Shown: piece by piece, positions 35,901 to 50,900 of the stretch
How the letters are laid out: each line of letters starts with the position of its first letter
Position numbering within the stretch: the first letter of the stretch is position 1
Assembly: GCF_028858725.1 (NCBI RefSeq)
Contig: NC_084760.1
Span: 53,903,367 to 53,967,366, forward strand
Reading direction: 5' to 3'
Length of the DNA: 64,000 nt
Origin: Colius striatus
Lineage: Eukaryota; Chordata; Aves; Coliiformes; Coliidae
Notes under the pieces: generated by a model
What the model was told of the DNA's origin: nothing
The model's input: only the letters and a program-made list of their open reading frames with translations
Databases searched by the model: none
Position numbers and translations under genes: made by a program

Positions 35901-38900
35901 ACTAGCTATGAGAACAAACCCTTAAGGGCTTATGAACTACAGAAATTTGCACTAAATAAAGTGAAAGACAAGTGGAATCTCATGTTGTTTCCATATAATA
36001 TTTTCTAGCAGAATTCCACATGAAACAGAAGACCAGGCACGAATGCAAATGGAGACAGCGTTCTATTGTTTGTTTTTACTTCCTGCTAGCTTTGATTTCA
36101 GTGCCTGACCTCTCCAGGGCTGGCAGATGCAAATACTACTAATTATAGGCAGATTGGTGGATGTGTTTGTCAAAATACAATTAACATCCCCTCCCCCAAA
36201 CAATTTAACAGAAAGCTGTAACAGAAAAGAGCAATTTTAAGCATTACAGTGAAAGAACATTTAGCTGCAAAGGATCAAACTAAGATTGTCCTACACATTT
36301 TACTTTGCTAGTTGCTGATGAAGCAAGAACTAGTGTGCTTCATATTCATAGGTGGCTCCTTTCTGGAAAAGTTACCCACATTAGTGCTTAGAAAAATGCT
36401 ATAGTTTATATCTTATTGTCTATAAAACAATGTCTGCTTCTGAAACAGTCCAATCGAGAGAGACAAAATTTTGAGTATTGTTTCCATGAAATTCATGCAA
36501 AGTATTAAGAAACTTCAGATGTAACAATGTAACAGCTCCATTGCATAAATTAGAGAAGCTGTAATTCCTACTGCAATGGCTGTAATTTTGCATTAATATG
36601 CAAAGCCTATAGTAACTCATCAATTCTGTCTTTTTATTAGGAACGAAAAGAGAATGAGATTTTCAGCTCCTTCGTAATTCATTCTCCAGTAACACAGTAC
36701 GTGCTTGGACAAAATAAAGTCACATAGGCCACAACTCATGAAATGAAGGACCAAAATGTTCTGGCATACAAGACAGGTTTAAAGTGTCAACAGTTTTAAG
36801 TGATAGGAGCATGTTATGAAAATATGTGAGTTATCACTATGGAAATCTGATGTTGAAGTACTTTTGCCAAACACTTCAGATTTCACACAAAACAAAAGGT
36901 TATATATTTGATGGTTACATTTCACATCTTTATAAATGAGTGGTTTAGACAAACTTCCAGACTATTCAAACAACCTTTATCACATGAAAACAAGACATTC
37001 AAATTCTATTTGGGAGTCCTGGTATTGCCTCTACTGGGCCCAAACTAAGTTCTTTTATACAGCTATGCGTAAAAGTTAGGCATCCACAGATAAGCTGGTG
37101 AGAGCAGTTGGGCTCCTGAAAAACATTAAATATTGACAATTTGCATCAGAATTTGTGCAGAAGTGGGAAGTACAGTGATCTCATGTGAAACTACAGTAAG
37201 GCTTAGCTAAATAACACAGCCTGAACGCAAGGCTTTTAAATAATGGAGCCTGAACCTTGATCACTGAAGCTCTTGGGCATCTGAGCTGCTCGTGTTGTGC
37301 CCCTTGGGGTACTCTCTGCTTCAGAACCTTCCCGAGCTCTTCTGCTGCTACAGCTGGGACAACTCTCTTCCCTTTCCATGGAGGTGAAATAACCTATGGG
37401 TTATCACAAGGAGGAAGGAAACGTAAGAGGACTCATTCTTACTCCAACGTGGTGAAAAGAAACAGAAGGTATGCTTCCACAGTCTGCTCACATTCCTCAC
37501 GAAGGAATGCTGCTGGCTTTTGAAGCGACAGGGAGGCTACTGTGTCTGCTTTTACAGTAGCCTTCACTGGCTGCTGCTCAGCAGGATAGAGAGAACTGGA
37601 AAAGGTTGCTGCCTGCAGGGTTTTCACTCATATTGGTGGTGACAAGAACTGAGGAGGCTCTGTCTCCTGTTGCTGCCACAGCTCACACCTCGTTTGCCAC
37701 TCCAGTTCTCCAGTACTCTTTTCTCCTTCTCCATTCAAGACTCATTCCACCCCCTTATCATATTCACCCCCTTCCCCTTTTCACTCTTATTTTGTTCCTT
37801 TAGTGTCTCCTCTCCCTCTGTCTTTCTAATGGCCTTCCATCTTGAGCACCACTTGAAAAATGAAATTGCCCTTGGACTTTCCAAAATAACCAAGAAAAAT
37901 TATGAAGCTAAAACTGCTTATGGGTGTCACTATTTTCTATAATATGGCCTCTGTTGCCTTTCTGTCACTCTTCTGTTTGGATTTTGCAGTTTTGTGAGAA
38001 GGAGCTGCTTTTATGTCATGCTTGTCTAGCAAACCAGGGCAACAACATCAGTGGATCAGCAATGAGACAAAAGAAACAAACCTACACAAAAATAAGCAGA
38101 GACAAATGGAAAACTATGTTCCTTGTTTTGAACATGTCTTTTAAGAGTGATATATGTACACACGGAGGCACATACACATACACACACATTTCTTCTTTTT
38201 ACTATATCCTAAGTTTAGATTTCTTTTTCTTCACTTTAGCAATGAAGTCCATGGAACATACCTTCACCAAGGGATTAATAACACCAACATTAGGGCTTGC
38301 ATTAAACATTTTGTTGTAGTTAGTCTCCCTGTTAACTAGCTCCAGCTGATAGAACTTTTTGTCCTCCTAAAAAGAAGAACAAATAGAAACTTCTTTTTAT
38401 GCATTTTCAATCAGGTAGTGGCCAAATCTGCCTATAAAATTATCTCAAGTAAATTTATGTTTACATTTTAAAAGAAGGAGGTAGTTCTAAAAATAATGCA
38501 TTTCATATTTAATATGGTTTATAATTATTTGTGATAATCAAAATAATTTCTATTTATTCAGTTCTATGCTCCTGAGAGTGAGCACAGTCTAATGGATTAT
38601 GTACTGGGAAAGATTCAGTACAGTTAACTTCTGATCTCTAATTGATTTAGCTTTCCTCATTCCTTCTTGGTTCTGAATCAGGATCTCATCAGACTAATCT
38701 GAGTCAGTGTGTTATACTCTGAATTTAGGAAGCTCAGTGGATCAGGAAATTGATCTTAGAAACCTCACAGAAGAGACTTTTTCTGATATGGCTTACATGG
38801 CTGCCTTATTCCAGGAATGGAGATCGCAGACTTCTGATCAAGGTCATTTGGAAATGTTTTTTGTAATAATGTATTTTGCTTGATTGGGAAAAACTCTTTT

Positions 38901-41900
38901 TAGCTAATTAGTTTTACTATTATGAGTCATTGGTACCCTAGGAATAGTGTGTTAAAAGAGTATGAATAGCATGCTCAGAGGATTGGTTCTTTAAATACAT
39001 TTCAAACACTTTCAATTAGATTAACATTTGTATTTGTCAAGATATTAAACCAACAGAGCATAAAAGTCTTACAATCAATTTCTTTATGAGTTGGTCCCGC
39101 TCTGCAATTAGGTCTTTCAGTTCTGAGATTAGCTGCAAGTCTTCTGGTCTTGATTCTCTGTTTTTATACTTTTCTTCCATTTCTTCTAAACTTTATAGGA
39201 AAGAAGAATACTCCCTTTAGCCTGATCCAGTGTTAAATGGTGAGTAAATAGTCACACTTTTCATTAGTACAAAAGAAAGTTCAGGGAGTAGAAAGAGAAG
39301 ATTACTTTCTTATCACATTGAAGTAAAATTTCTATTTTAATTACTCAGCTTTAGCTAGTTTTAAAAAGAAAATAAAAAGGCAACAATCACTATAACCTTT
39401 GCTCCAGTAACTAATAATCTGGGCTAAACTCTAAAAACTTAACATGCTTCTTGTGTATGCAACACTAGGTGTTTGGAAGTCAGACTGGAAATAAGGCATT
39501 CAAAACCTTATGGAGAGGAGAATTACAGAAGTCATAGCTAGGACTGATTCTTATATGAAATATAGGGTCTACCATTGCATTGTGTTTAATATTAACAAAA
39601 ATTTTAAAAGATGGCCATTCACTTTCTTGATGAGGAAAACAACATAATTTTTCTTTTTATGGTTGACTACTCTGAATAAAGATGCATGCTTGTGACACAG
39701 AAGAAACTGGAGATAGAGACAAGGCTGGCATCATCTTCCTCAGTTCATGCGGAACGTACTGGAACAAAAATACCCAAGAACTGTGAGGACTAACGGGTAA
39801 CTATTTTCTCTCCACGAAAGCAACTTAATACCATTAGAGATGAAATAATGGAATGAGCTGCAAAAGAAAAGCAGTAACACCTGGATATTAGGATAACCAA
39901 GAGGAGAAATTTCACAATTTTTACACATTTCAAAAATATGAGAGGAAATTGGAAATGCCTGGTAGGAAAGCATTAAAGGAGAGAAGTGAAATAAGCCAAC
40001 TGACAGAGGAATTGTACAAGTAACTGCAGAAATATCCTTGTTTCAAGTTCTTGAAGAATAAGTTTTGAAGACACAGCTGTCTCTCTCAGACATAAACATA
40101 ATGCTTATGATGCTAAACATTGTTCCAAAGAAAACTAAAATACTTGTCTCACATATTCAGCTCTCATGAAGATTAGTGAACCAAGTTTCAGAACAAGTTT
40201 GGGAAATTTAATAAACTTAATGAAAAAAGGAAAAAGCCCCAAACAAAATCTGAGTAATAACTATGAATTTAAGCTGTCTAAGTCAGCACAAACTTAACTC
40301 CACAAGACACCCGGAAGGAGACATAATTGTTCACTTTAGATAAACATATCCCCTTCAGAAGCAGATATGTGATTTTTACTTTGAGTTGCACCTGAAAAAA
40401 CGGTGCATATTAAATTATATTTAGAACCTTCAAATAACCTGTACATAATCGGAGGATATTACATAATGTATTTACATAAAACATGACTGCGAACAACATG
40501 ACTGTTTTTATTTCCAGAAAAGGCATTTGACTCAGCAGAACAGAAATATGCTCAGCTGGCTTAATTTTTGTGTATGCAGTTTATGCTGAGTTAAGCTATT
40601 GTATACAGATCCCCAGAGTATAGTGCATAGTTACAGCTGTCATTTATTTTCAGATATTTCAGGCAACTCAGTTTTTTTTCTGTTTCAGAGAGATAATATG
40701 TAATTTAAAGACTATAGTTGTGTAGTCTAATTAATGATACCCTCTCCTAATTACTCTAAATCTCCATTTTACCCACTCCTAAATCTCCATTTTATAAACA
40801 TTCAGAAGATGTGCTTTAGGTAAGGCTGAACATGGAAACAGTTAAGAACTAGCTGCATAGAACTCTTCTGGTTTGTTGGGGGAGTTTGGTTTCATTTTGT
40901 TTGGCAGGGGGAGTGTTTGTTTTTATTTTAACATTGTTTCCTCTTTTGACAGCTCCTTGCTTCCCTCTGTTTAGGGAGAGAACACACTTAAAACCAGGTA
41001 GGGGCACCTTGTGTCATGTTTGCTGCCTTTTGGCCAGTAGCTCCAAATTCAGAACATTTCAGAACACTGAAAATCAAATAACTTAATGGAAAAAAAAAGT
41101 TCCAAGGCCTAGTTCTGATGGCTGCTTATAGGCATGTTTCTCATGAAAGATAAATACAGTAAATGGGAAGTATATCTAACTTACGGAATGGCAAATTGCC
41201 ATGCTTCTCAGAGCACAAGAGTGTGCATGTAGATGATTACCAGTTAGTAAGAACTAGAATCTTACACCCATCTTATCTGAATACAATTTCTGAGTGCTAA
41301 TTATCAAGAAACAATCGGCTGCATTTGGGCTTTATTGTCCATTTGAATTGATATTCACTTTATAAGATTTTCTATCATATATATAGAACCAATTATTTTC
41401 TCTGAGGTATCTTTTGTGCTGCAAGTACAAATCCCTCAGGGACAACTTTGTGTCAGGAAGCCCTCAATACGCTGTTAAGCCCCATCCAGAAACCACGACC
41501 AAATGGGTTATGGTCACAGACAAAGAATGAAGGATGAGCAAGACAGGAAGACACAGGCTGGATAATACACTACTAACACTACTTCTGCCCAGAGGAGGTT
41601 TAAGCCCAGTTGGTATTTTGAATGAGAGACATTATAAGTATTCTGTTATTGTTATAATTGGATTATATCAATATGTTTTTCTGCTATTGTTATAATCCAT
41701 TTCAGACACTAATTTTCCTTATGTTGGTTAACTTGAAAATATTTGCATCGCTTATGTGCTAGTCAGACTTCTTAAGTGCAAATATTGTACTACTTAAAAG
41801 CCTGAAGAATTTCTTCTGTTCTAAAAAAATACATATTAAACTTTGAGAAAAAACATTATTTCAAATGTTATGTCCAATTTTCTAAGAACCGCACAGTTGT

Positions 41901-44900
41901 AACATCTCTCCTACTTGAAACTTTTCCATCTGAAATCCCTAACAATTTATCTCACTACACTCTTCTAAAGCTTATAGAATTGTGTTGCCTAACGAATGCA
42001 AGATTAGGCCCCATCCTCGATTGCCACTTTTGCACATCAGCATCTCTGCAGTATCTTCAGCAGGTTACAGACACCAGAATAAACTGTTCACTCAAACGCA
42101 GCTACAGACATTTTTTTTTTTCTTTAACGTAATAAAACTTACGAAATTTGTAAAGCTGAATTAATTTCCTTGAGCAGCTCTTGGGTCTTATTAAAATCTG
42201 CCAGCATGCTTTGTTTCTCTCTGATGTGATCTGTTGTCAAGACATCCAGCTCTTTCTCATGTTTCTTGCTTAAATCTTGCTCATGCATCCTGTTTAATTT
42301 ATTTTTTGTTAAAAAGAGAGTTATTCTAAAATCAGACTCGTTTGTTCATCATGATTTTCTGCCATGCTTCTAGTGGCTTTTACACGATATCAGACAACAC
42401 AGAAGGAATTACTGATTCATCAAAACCCACTACTGCCCTCCAATCTACTCGCTTATTTCATGGAAAAGGCATCTCCTTTAATGCTTTTTAAAAATAAACA
42501 AATATAATGATTTTTTTAAAAAGCAAACCAAAACACCAAAACCCAACACCTGAGCAGACTGTTACTAAAATATGCCAAAACGTATCATTGAAATGCAGCT
42601 TCACCTCATGGTAATATTCATTTACTTTACTAGTAATGCGCATAGCTTTTTCTAAAGACAACTAAATGACATGTAACATCACTTGATTAAGAGGATAAAT
42701 TAAAAGCTGCAAATGGTGAAATTTTTCAAGTAAAGCAATATATGAAACAGTAGACATTTGAGTTTAGAGTAGAAAAATTCATACCTGATCTGTTGGTTGG
42801 ATTCACTGCGTATTCTGAGAACTTCTTTTCCTTTAAACTCTAATTCCTTGGTCAATGCACTTATGTTTTCATGAAGATGCAGGATCTCTTTGTCCAGTTC
42901 AGCTATATGATGGTCTCGGTGTCTCAGTTCATCTTGTAGATCTGATATTCGGCATAAAAATTCTTTCTCCTATGATGTAAGTTGCAGCAGCAAAAAAAAT
43001 CACTTAATAGACTTGTCTCTCAGAAGCATCGTGCTTGCTTTTCGAAGGTAAGAGCTGAGCAGAATTTTCCGTTCAATGGACAATTTTCTTAGTTTTGGAT
43101 GCTTACGCAAATTCTAATTACAGCTGAGGGGTTTTTATTGTGTACAAACAGGGAAGAAATCAAAGTTATGTGACAATTTCCATTTGCGAGAAAATTAAAA
43201 ACCTGTCATTGGCATTGCCTGTTAAAGTTTGTGTAGCTCATCACATTTTCCTTCTGCCCACACATACAACAACAACAAAAATTAATTATTAATGGCTTTG
43301 CCCTCAGTACAACTAAAGCCTGCACTTAGGAGATTGTTGTACTGCAGCCAGAAGTATGTGGCATTAGGTTGGATGAAACACTTGCTCTGGTCATTTAAAC
43401 TCTGATTTCTGACAACTCTTTTAGGCATCTCACTCTTGTCTTAAAACTTGACTGAAACTACATCCCCGTAAATCCTGCATGTTTTCATTCACTGCTGACA
43501 GCACCACAATTTCCCTCAAGTGCTCACATTTTTAAACCAGTAAGAGAGAAAAAAGACGGGCTCATATTTGTCTCTGTTTTTGTGTGAAGGCGATATCCAA
43601 CTAAATCTGTTTCCTCTGTTAATATATTTCTAAAAATTGTTTCACCTCCTTGGTGCTGAACTATCGGTACATCAATCCTGAAAAGCTTACTGAATATGGA
43701 AAATAAAGAAGTAATTTTCTGGTCTCTGCTTTCTTTAGTTGTTAGTTTATCTTTCCCAATTTGCCTCCTGAAAAAAGAGAGATACTAAGCTACTTTTTAA
43801 GTTTGAAGCAATCATTTGGTTTTAAGCAGCCACTTCTTAGCCATATCACTTGGGCTTCAGAAAGAAACAGCTTTTTCCCTTTTAAGTCTTGTTGGCAGCT
43901 GAGGACGAGTAGAATTTTGTGAGAATTGGCACTTTCCTTCCTTGCAAGGCTGACGTGCCCACCATCCTGAGAGCAAACTGCCTTGATACAGGAGCTTCTA
44001 CTAGGCTTTGAATGAAGTTTGGTGAAGGAACAAAAAAGCTAAGCAAGGAGGTTTAGGTAAACTGGTAGGGATCCACTAGCTGCTGGTGCCGGCTGACTTA
44101 GAAGTATTACATGTCTGTCTGTTCACAACAGCTCTTGCCTCCAGCTAAGAGAAAACAGATATGGATGATGCGCTTCAGTTGCCAGCAATGCCTCCTACCT
44201 GTTGCCTGCCAAGTTCTATGCTTCTTTCAAGCTCCATTTTGGCAGCTACCAGTTCTTGTTGATGGTTGTGCCTTAGCTGGTCAATTGCTGCTGCATGTTG
44301 ATGATTTAGCTCTGAGCGCAAGGAAGCTAGTTACCATGAACAAAAAGAAAAGTTTATTTTGCAAATGTTTACATTCATTAACAATAACAGTCCAGCTCTA
44401 TCAAGTCTTGCTGTTGACCTAACACACACTAAGCTGACCTACATCAGCTAAGCAACTGTGCTGTCTTTCTATTCCTGTTACTTTCTGAAATATTCTCCAT
44501 TATGAAATTACGGTGCTTACTCTGTTCAAAAAAAACTTAAGGAGAAAATGTTTCAAATTGAACAGCTTGGGCTTACCTGTTAAAGCTTATACTGATTTTA
44601 AGAGGAACAACAGTAAATGACTCAGATATGCTACAGTGTTATAATACACAGAAACATACATTTATGTGCGTGTGTATTTGTCTAAGTAGAAATAATGCTT
44701 TTGGATCCATTTCCAAATTAGAAAATAGTATACCTAACATAGCTTTTCCTTCATCCTCCAGCTCAAATCGTAGAGTCTGAAGTTCCTGTTCCATTTCCAA
44801 TTTGAAACCTTCCATGGCTTGTTTATGTGTTTCTTTCAGCGCCTGAAGTTCTTCCGAGTGCTTCTGTTGTAAACGTTCTTCTAATTCCTATGAAACCAAA

Positions 44901-47900
44901 ACTAACAAAATTTATTCTACACCATCTTAGGAATGTATAAAATATTAAACAATAAACAACTGGCAACAAAAAGCAGCCATTATCATACCCTATAAATTAC
45001 TGAAAATGAACTAACATTGCTCATTTTTCTTCTAAGTTATCCAACTACTCTGTTTTTTTTTTTCTTCTCAGTGGCTGAGGGTTATTCAGATTATCTGTGC
45101 AGAAAAACTCTCCTCAGAGTTGGAAAAAACAATTTATGGATATATTTACAATAGCAAACAAAATGATAAGGTGTAGATCCATAGATGGGTCTCATGTATA
45201 TACAATACACATGTTAGGATTTCCGCTCCTCATTGACAACTGTGTTTGTTCTTTACTGAAGCATACGGAGCACAATATTCCTAATGTACATCTTCTAGTT
45301 TCATTTTGAACAAAAAAAAGTCTACCTGTGTGCTCCAAAAGCAGATTACGATGTGAACCAAAGTACATTCAGTGGGGACAATGGGAAAATGGATTGCAAA
45401 GGTATACTCTAGATCTCAACCAAGGAAAAGCTTGATATAATGCTACGAATAACAATACCAAACTATTGTAAAGAAGCATGTATGTTGGTAATAATTTTAC
45501 ATATATATACTAATTACATATCTGCAGGCACTGGTAGAGTATAAAGCAAGACATGAAACAGTGCCAGTATTAGAGATTATTTTCACTATATATTAATCAG
45601 ATTTTAAGACATCAGCTGTAAAGGCAACTTAGTAGTTATGCAGATACTTTCCTAATTCTAAACGTGTACATAAAATACTAAAATGGCAACATTCTCTACA
45701 TAATTTGGAATATCTGTAAGAACATGCCTTTTGCTCTTGCTCTTTTGTTTCTTCCATGTTTTGAAAGGCAAGGATATGGGCTTCCTGAAGTGACTTATGC
45801 CTTTGCTGATGCTCCTCTTCCAATTCCTGGATCTCTTGAGTCAGCCTCTGTCGCTCCTGACTGAACTGGGCTTGTAGCTGTTGCAAGGAGCTCTGTGACT
45901 GTGAAAGCTGCATCTCCAGATTCTGCTTCAGTAAGGAGATCTAACCCACAACAAAACAGCAAATATCCATTAGTCACTAATCCTCCTATCATCAGCTGAA
46001 AAAAATGATCTGTCCAAAAGAAGAAAATACTTGAAATTTTAAAGCCAGAACATTAATTGAAAGACAGATAAGCAATGTCATCCATCTACTGAATTTGTTA
46101 ATGTTACCTCTCAGAGATATAATAATTATATTTAAATATTTTTATAAAGGTTATCACATCTGTTAGGTCATACTACAGCAATACTTGTACAATTTTCATG
46201 GTCACATTATAAAAATTTACTCAAGTTTTGTAAAAGATCAATAATAATGACACTATCAAGGTCTGAAATCAAACACTTGAGTGTTAAGATAAACTATTCT
46301 TCAGGGGAACATCACATCAATTCTCTAAGGAAAATCCTGCAGCTGATAGGGGAAGACAGCCTGTGACATGAAGAGTAATTGATTTTTTTTTTTCCCATAT
46401 GATATGGTCCTATCTTACTGGTAGTTTTCTAATTTAAAAAGAAATGGCAGTACAGCACCCTACACCGTAAATAAAATGCTATACTTGATGGAATCCCACC
46501 CCCTCAACCCTTTGGGTTTTTTCGGTAGCACAGTAATACTGCAACAGCAATATTTTTTCTGCTGGTTTTCAACATCTAAGATTGAAACAATCTGATTCAC
46601 AAATACCATTTTTCTTAGAAATACCTGATTTTTACAAATTAGGCTTTTAATCCAATAAGCATTTTAATACATTGGAGTACACTGTACTCCTTGAAAAGTC
46701 CAGGTTTCTTTTGTTGTACTTCATTCTTCACATCAGAGAACATCTTTTCAAGCTCAAAATACTGAATCTATATTCCCTTTAGAGCCAAAAAATAAAGAAA
46801 TACCCTCCAATTCTGGAAACAAGATTTCACAAAAAGAGAATTTTGATACAATGACTCAAAGGAAAAAAAAAAGTATCATGTGACAAGGAATTTGATTCAG
46901 TAAGGATACTTTTCAAGCCTCGAGAGTATTTCATGGAATTGAATTATAAATCAAAGTCTGATAGTGTCATTTAATTCAGCATATCTTAAAATTAATTATG
47001 ACAAATTAATAATGACATTGCACATCAATTTACCGACTTACAGAACATTAAACCCCATCACTTAAAAAAAACTTGATAGCAGCATACCAAAGACAACTTG
47101 CAGCATGAACATTATTGTCAAATGTGTGGCATTTTTTTCAGAAGGACATAGCTGAAGCAGATTTGAAAGAAAAAAAGCTCCACTTAAAGGAAAATTAGCA
47201 CTAAAAGAAAATAAGCAAATTAATTTGAATGAAATGAGCATGGCTCGTTGCACTTCAAATTCACTGGGTCTTTGTCTCAATGCATATATACTCTACCTTC
47301 TAAGTGCACTGTTACCAATAGTATTTTACTTCAGATAGTTTTGAAACATATTAGCTACAACTGAAGGAATATAATGAAGGCCTATGTTGCATTCTGTAAT
47401 CTGAACTGTACGCATTACTAAGTTCATTAAAAATAAGCAGCAATATCAATTGTACACTGTCAGACCAACGATTTGTCTAATCTCCTGTTCTGCCTCCAGA
47501 ACCCTGCCAAACCCAGAAGACCTAGGGAAAATAAGGCCAAGGCATAAACATAGGGATCTTGACTCCAAAACCCACCAGCATCGAGCAAACCTTCTTAAAC
47601 CAGAGTAAGTATTTTGGGGCAAATTCATGGAAGAAAGAGTAAACACAATCACTACCTGAATCCAGAAAAGCCTTTAGTATCCACATTATCCTGTGTCAAA
47701 TTTCATATAGATTTGCTAATTTGACATGAAGATCTGTAATATTTGTAATGGAAAGGAGCCAAAAGAAGTCCCCTTTTCATTCACTCCGTTCTACTCACGT
47801 GTCTGTACATCTCCATCATTTCCTGCCTTAAACCCTTTGCCATACTGAACAGTTTTGGCTTATTGTGTTACCCTTTGTATGAAAGCTATTTCATATCTAT

Positions 47901-50900
47901 CACCACATTTCTTCTATTTCTCCCCCTTCTCTACTATTTCTTTTTGAGGTTAGGAGACCAAATCAGCATAAAGTATTTAAAGTGAGAGTAAACTCTAGTT
48001 TTATATATAGTGGTTTATACGGTTTAACATGTTATGTTCTCTCTTTCTCTCCTACAGTCCTATAGTTTCATTTGCTTTTTGTGACTCCTACTGAGCACTG
48101 AGGTTATGTTTTCACACTCTTACGTATACTATAGTCCCCAAACCTACTCTCTAGTTGTTAAAGGTCAAGATAAGGCTCAGCATTTTATACGAGTTAGAAT
48201 CTGGGGTTTTTCCTTGTGTATCACATTGCATTTATATACATTGAGTATCTACTGCAAGTTCCTTGGCTTTTTACAGGCAGTAAAAATTCTTCAGGCAGTC
48301 TTTGCCCTTCCCATACTGAGTAACTTTTTACAAACTGCAAACTTTCCCGCCTTACTTATTCATAAACAACCTGCAAAAGAAAGTATGGTGAACATCAGTG
48401 TAACTCTGCTTGATAATTTACCTTCACTGTGATAATATTGTATTTAATACCTATCTTTTAACCAGTTACTTATCTATAAAAAAACTTGTATTGTGGAGTT
48501 TTAGTTTCCTCAGAGCTCTAGAACTTCTTGGCCGATCTCTTTCCACCTACCATGGCCAGGGCAGCCGTGCTGGTCAGTCAAACCAGTAACACAATCACAT
48601 ATTGTATTCTTTCTCCTCAACCCTAGAAACTCACCCCACTGATGTGGTTAGTTTGCATCACGCGACTGCCAGCAAGGCCAGCTTGCAATCCTCATCTATG
48701 TATCATCATCTGTATTGTGTATTGCAGTGTGCCATTGTCTTCTTTCTCCATAAAAAATTTAAACCTATCTTATCTAAACTTCCCTTTGATCTATTCACAT
48801 CCCCATCTACTCTAACTCATCCCACATTCACCATTGAGCCCTTCCCTTTCCCCACCTTTCTGTAACCTCATACATACCTGGGTCGTCCTTTTCACTTACA
48901 GGCCTTGCCGTTATTTCCTGCTTCTCTGCCAGATTACACCTAGCAAAAACCAGACCCTGTCTGGAGATCTGTGTTTTTCTCCCTGTGATTTTAACTAACC
49001 GCCATCCACAAACTGTCAGGTTTCTTGGGTTTTTTTTGTTTGTTTTTTTGAAAGCACTAGAGTGACTTGGCACTAGCTCCTCTTCTCCTTGTAGTCTTCC
49101 ATCCACTCCATACTCCAATATCTCTCCCTCTCCATTTTTAGTATCACAAGAAAGTGTGGTTAGGATGGCCTTAAGACCACTCAGTTCAATTCTTTGCACC
49201 AGGTGGCAACTCTGTATACAAATTGCTGCTTAAAAAAACCCCTCTCCCCCACAATTTTCACTCAGATCCTCTTTTTCATTCTCTGAGTGCCTGTGGCAGA
49301 AACACTGAGATACTGGTCAGATGTTCCATCTGTTCTTACTTGTCCCTTTCACGATGTTCCTGTCCTTCAGGTTTCTGACCATTGCTTTGCCCCATCCACA
49401 ATGGCCACCAAGAAGTACAATTCCAGGGGAAGTCCTGCAGAACCCTGGTTTATTTAATCATCATACTCTAAAAAGCCTTTCTTGATAACATTCAAATGGA
49501 GTCAACTATGGTACCTCAACTAAATTTTTATGAAGATGACATAAAAAAATGCATTTTTGGCTTGAAGTCAAACCTGTCTCTCACTTAAGTTCTTGCTCTA
49601 AATTCTGAGAATTCTTTTTATGTCATTTACATTTGGGCCAAGGGCAAAATAGTTTTCATTTCTTCCTTGGAAATGCAGAAAACATTTTAACCAAGCTAAC
49701 CAAGATAAAGTCTGGTATCTGGTCAGGAAGCCATCTTAGAGGAGACCAGTGATACCCTTCTCAAGAGCTGTTCACACTTCTGTCAGGTCAAAGTGACTGC
49801 AAAACCACAGCCAGAAATGGGTCGATCTCTGGGGATGCCTCAACAGACTATACTGAAAATAAAGGACAATGAGGATTAAATGATTCTAACAAGCAAGTCA
49901 GATTAGCCTTCTAATAATAAGATTTTTCTTTTCTGTTGAAAGGACTTCAAACATTAAAAGTCTGTCAGTTATTTTTAGAACAGGAAATAATTTTAAACAC
50001 GATTTTGATTTTTCAGTAAATATACTGTTATGCTTAAGAGCACATTTTAAAAAATATTAGTGCCTCCCTTTGCACATCTTTGGAGCATCCCTTCTATATA
50101 CTCCTGTATAGAGGATTCAAAAGAAAATATCTATAAACATTTTTACCCAAGGTTTTGAGTACATTAAAAACATCGGTAAGAATTTCAAAATTAAAAAAAT
50201 ACAAATACAGAATATTTTGGTTACAATTAGAACTTGCACTGCAAAACTGCAAATTATAATACAGCATCAATCTCATGCTTTGTTGAAAGCTCTGCAATAC
50301 ACATTTGCACAGCCCACAAGCTTGCTTGCTTTAACAATGACATGGAAATGCTGCTTGTATTATGACCATGGACATAGTGTCTGATGTCCAGTGATACACG
50401 TTTACACAGATGAATGGATGCAGTACACAAGCTTTTGATAACTAGCATCAAACGTTCTCCTCTTACATATGACCATAGGCTCTATTTCATAGGCTAAAGC
50501 TCTAAAGCAGTACCACAGGATATGCAGATTTATTAGCACAAACATGCCCTGTTTACAAGCTGTAAGTGCAAATCACTTACATTGCTGATAGATTTATGCA
50601 AAGCTTCACCGAGACAGTGCCGCTATGAAGAAAAGATCACAGGAATAAAGGGAAATATTCAGAAATCAACTAAGTAAAAGAAAAAGGGATAAGGAAGGGA
50701 GAGTAAAACATAGAGCATTAATTATAATTTGACCAGGGAAAAAGAAGTTGAAAGATATCTGGAAAAAACATTAATATGTTGCTTGGATTTAGTATATAAA
50801 TTACTGAAGGCAGAACAGAACGATGCATTTTCCTATGTTATGTTTTGAACGTACAAGATAGCATTATCTCTTCAACGTTATGCTACTATACACTTATATG

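Noticed and set aside
48828-49199. Minus-strand frame of 123 codons in the large FAM184A intron
   Set aside because: The flanking FAM184A exons are contiguous in the protein, so no extra exon is needed, and the translation has no recognisable domain.
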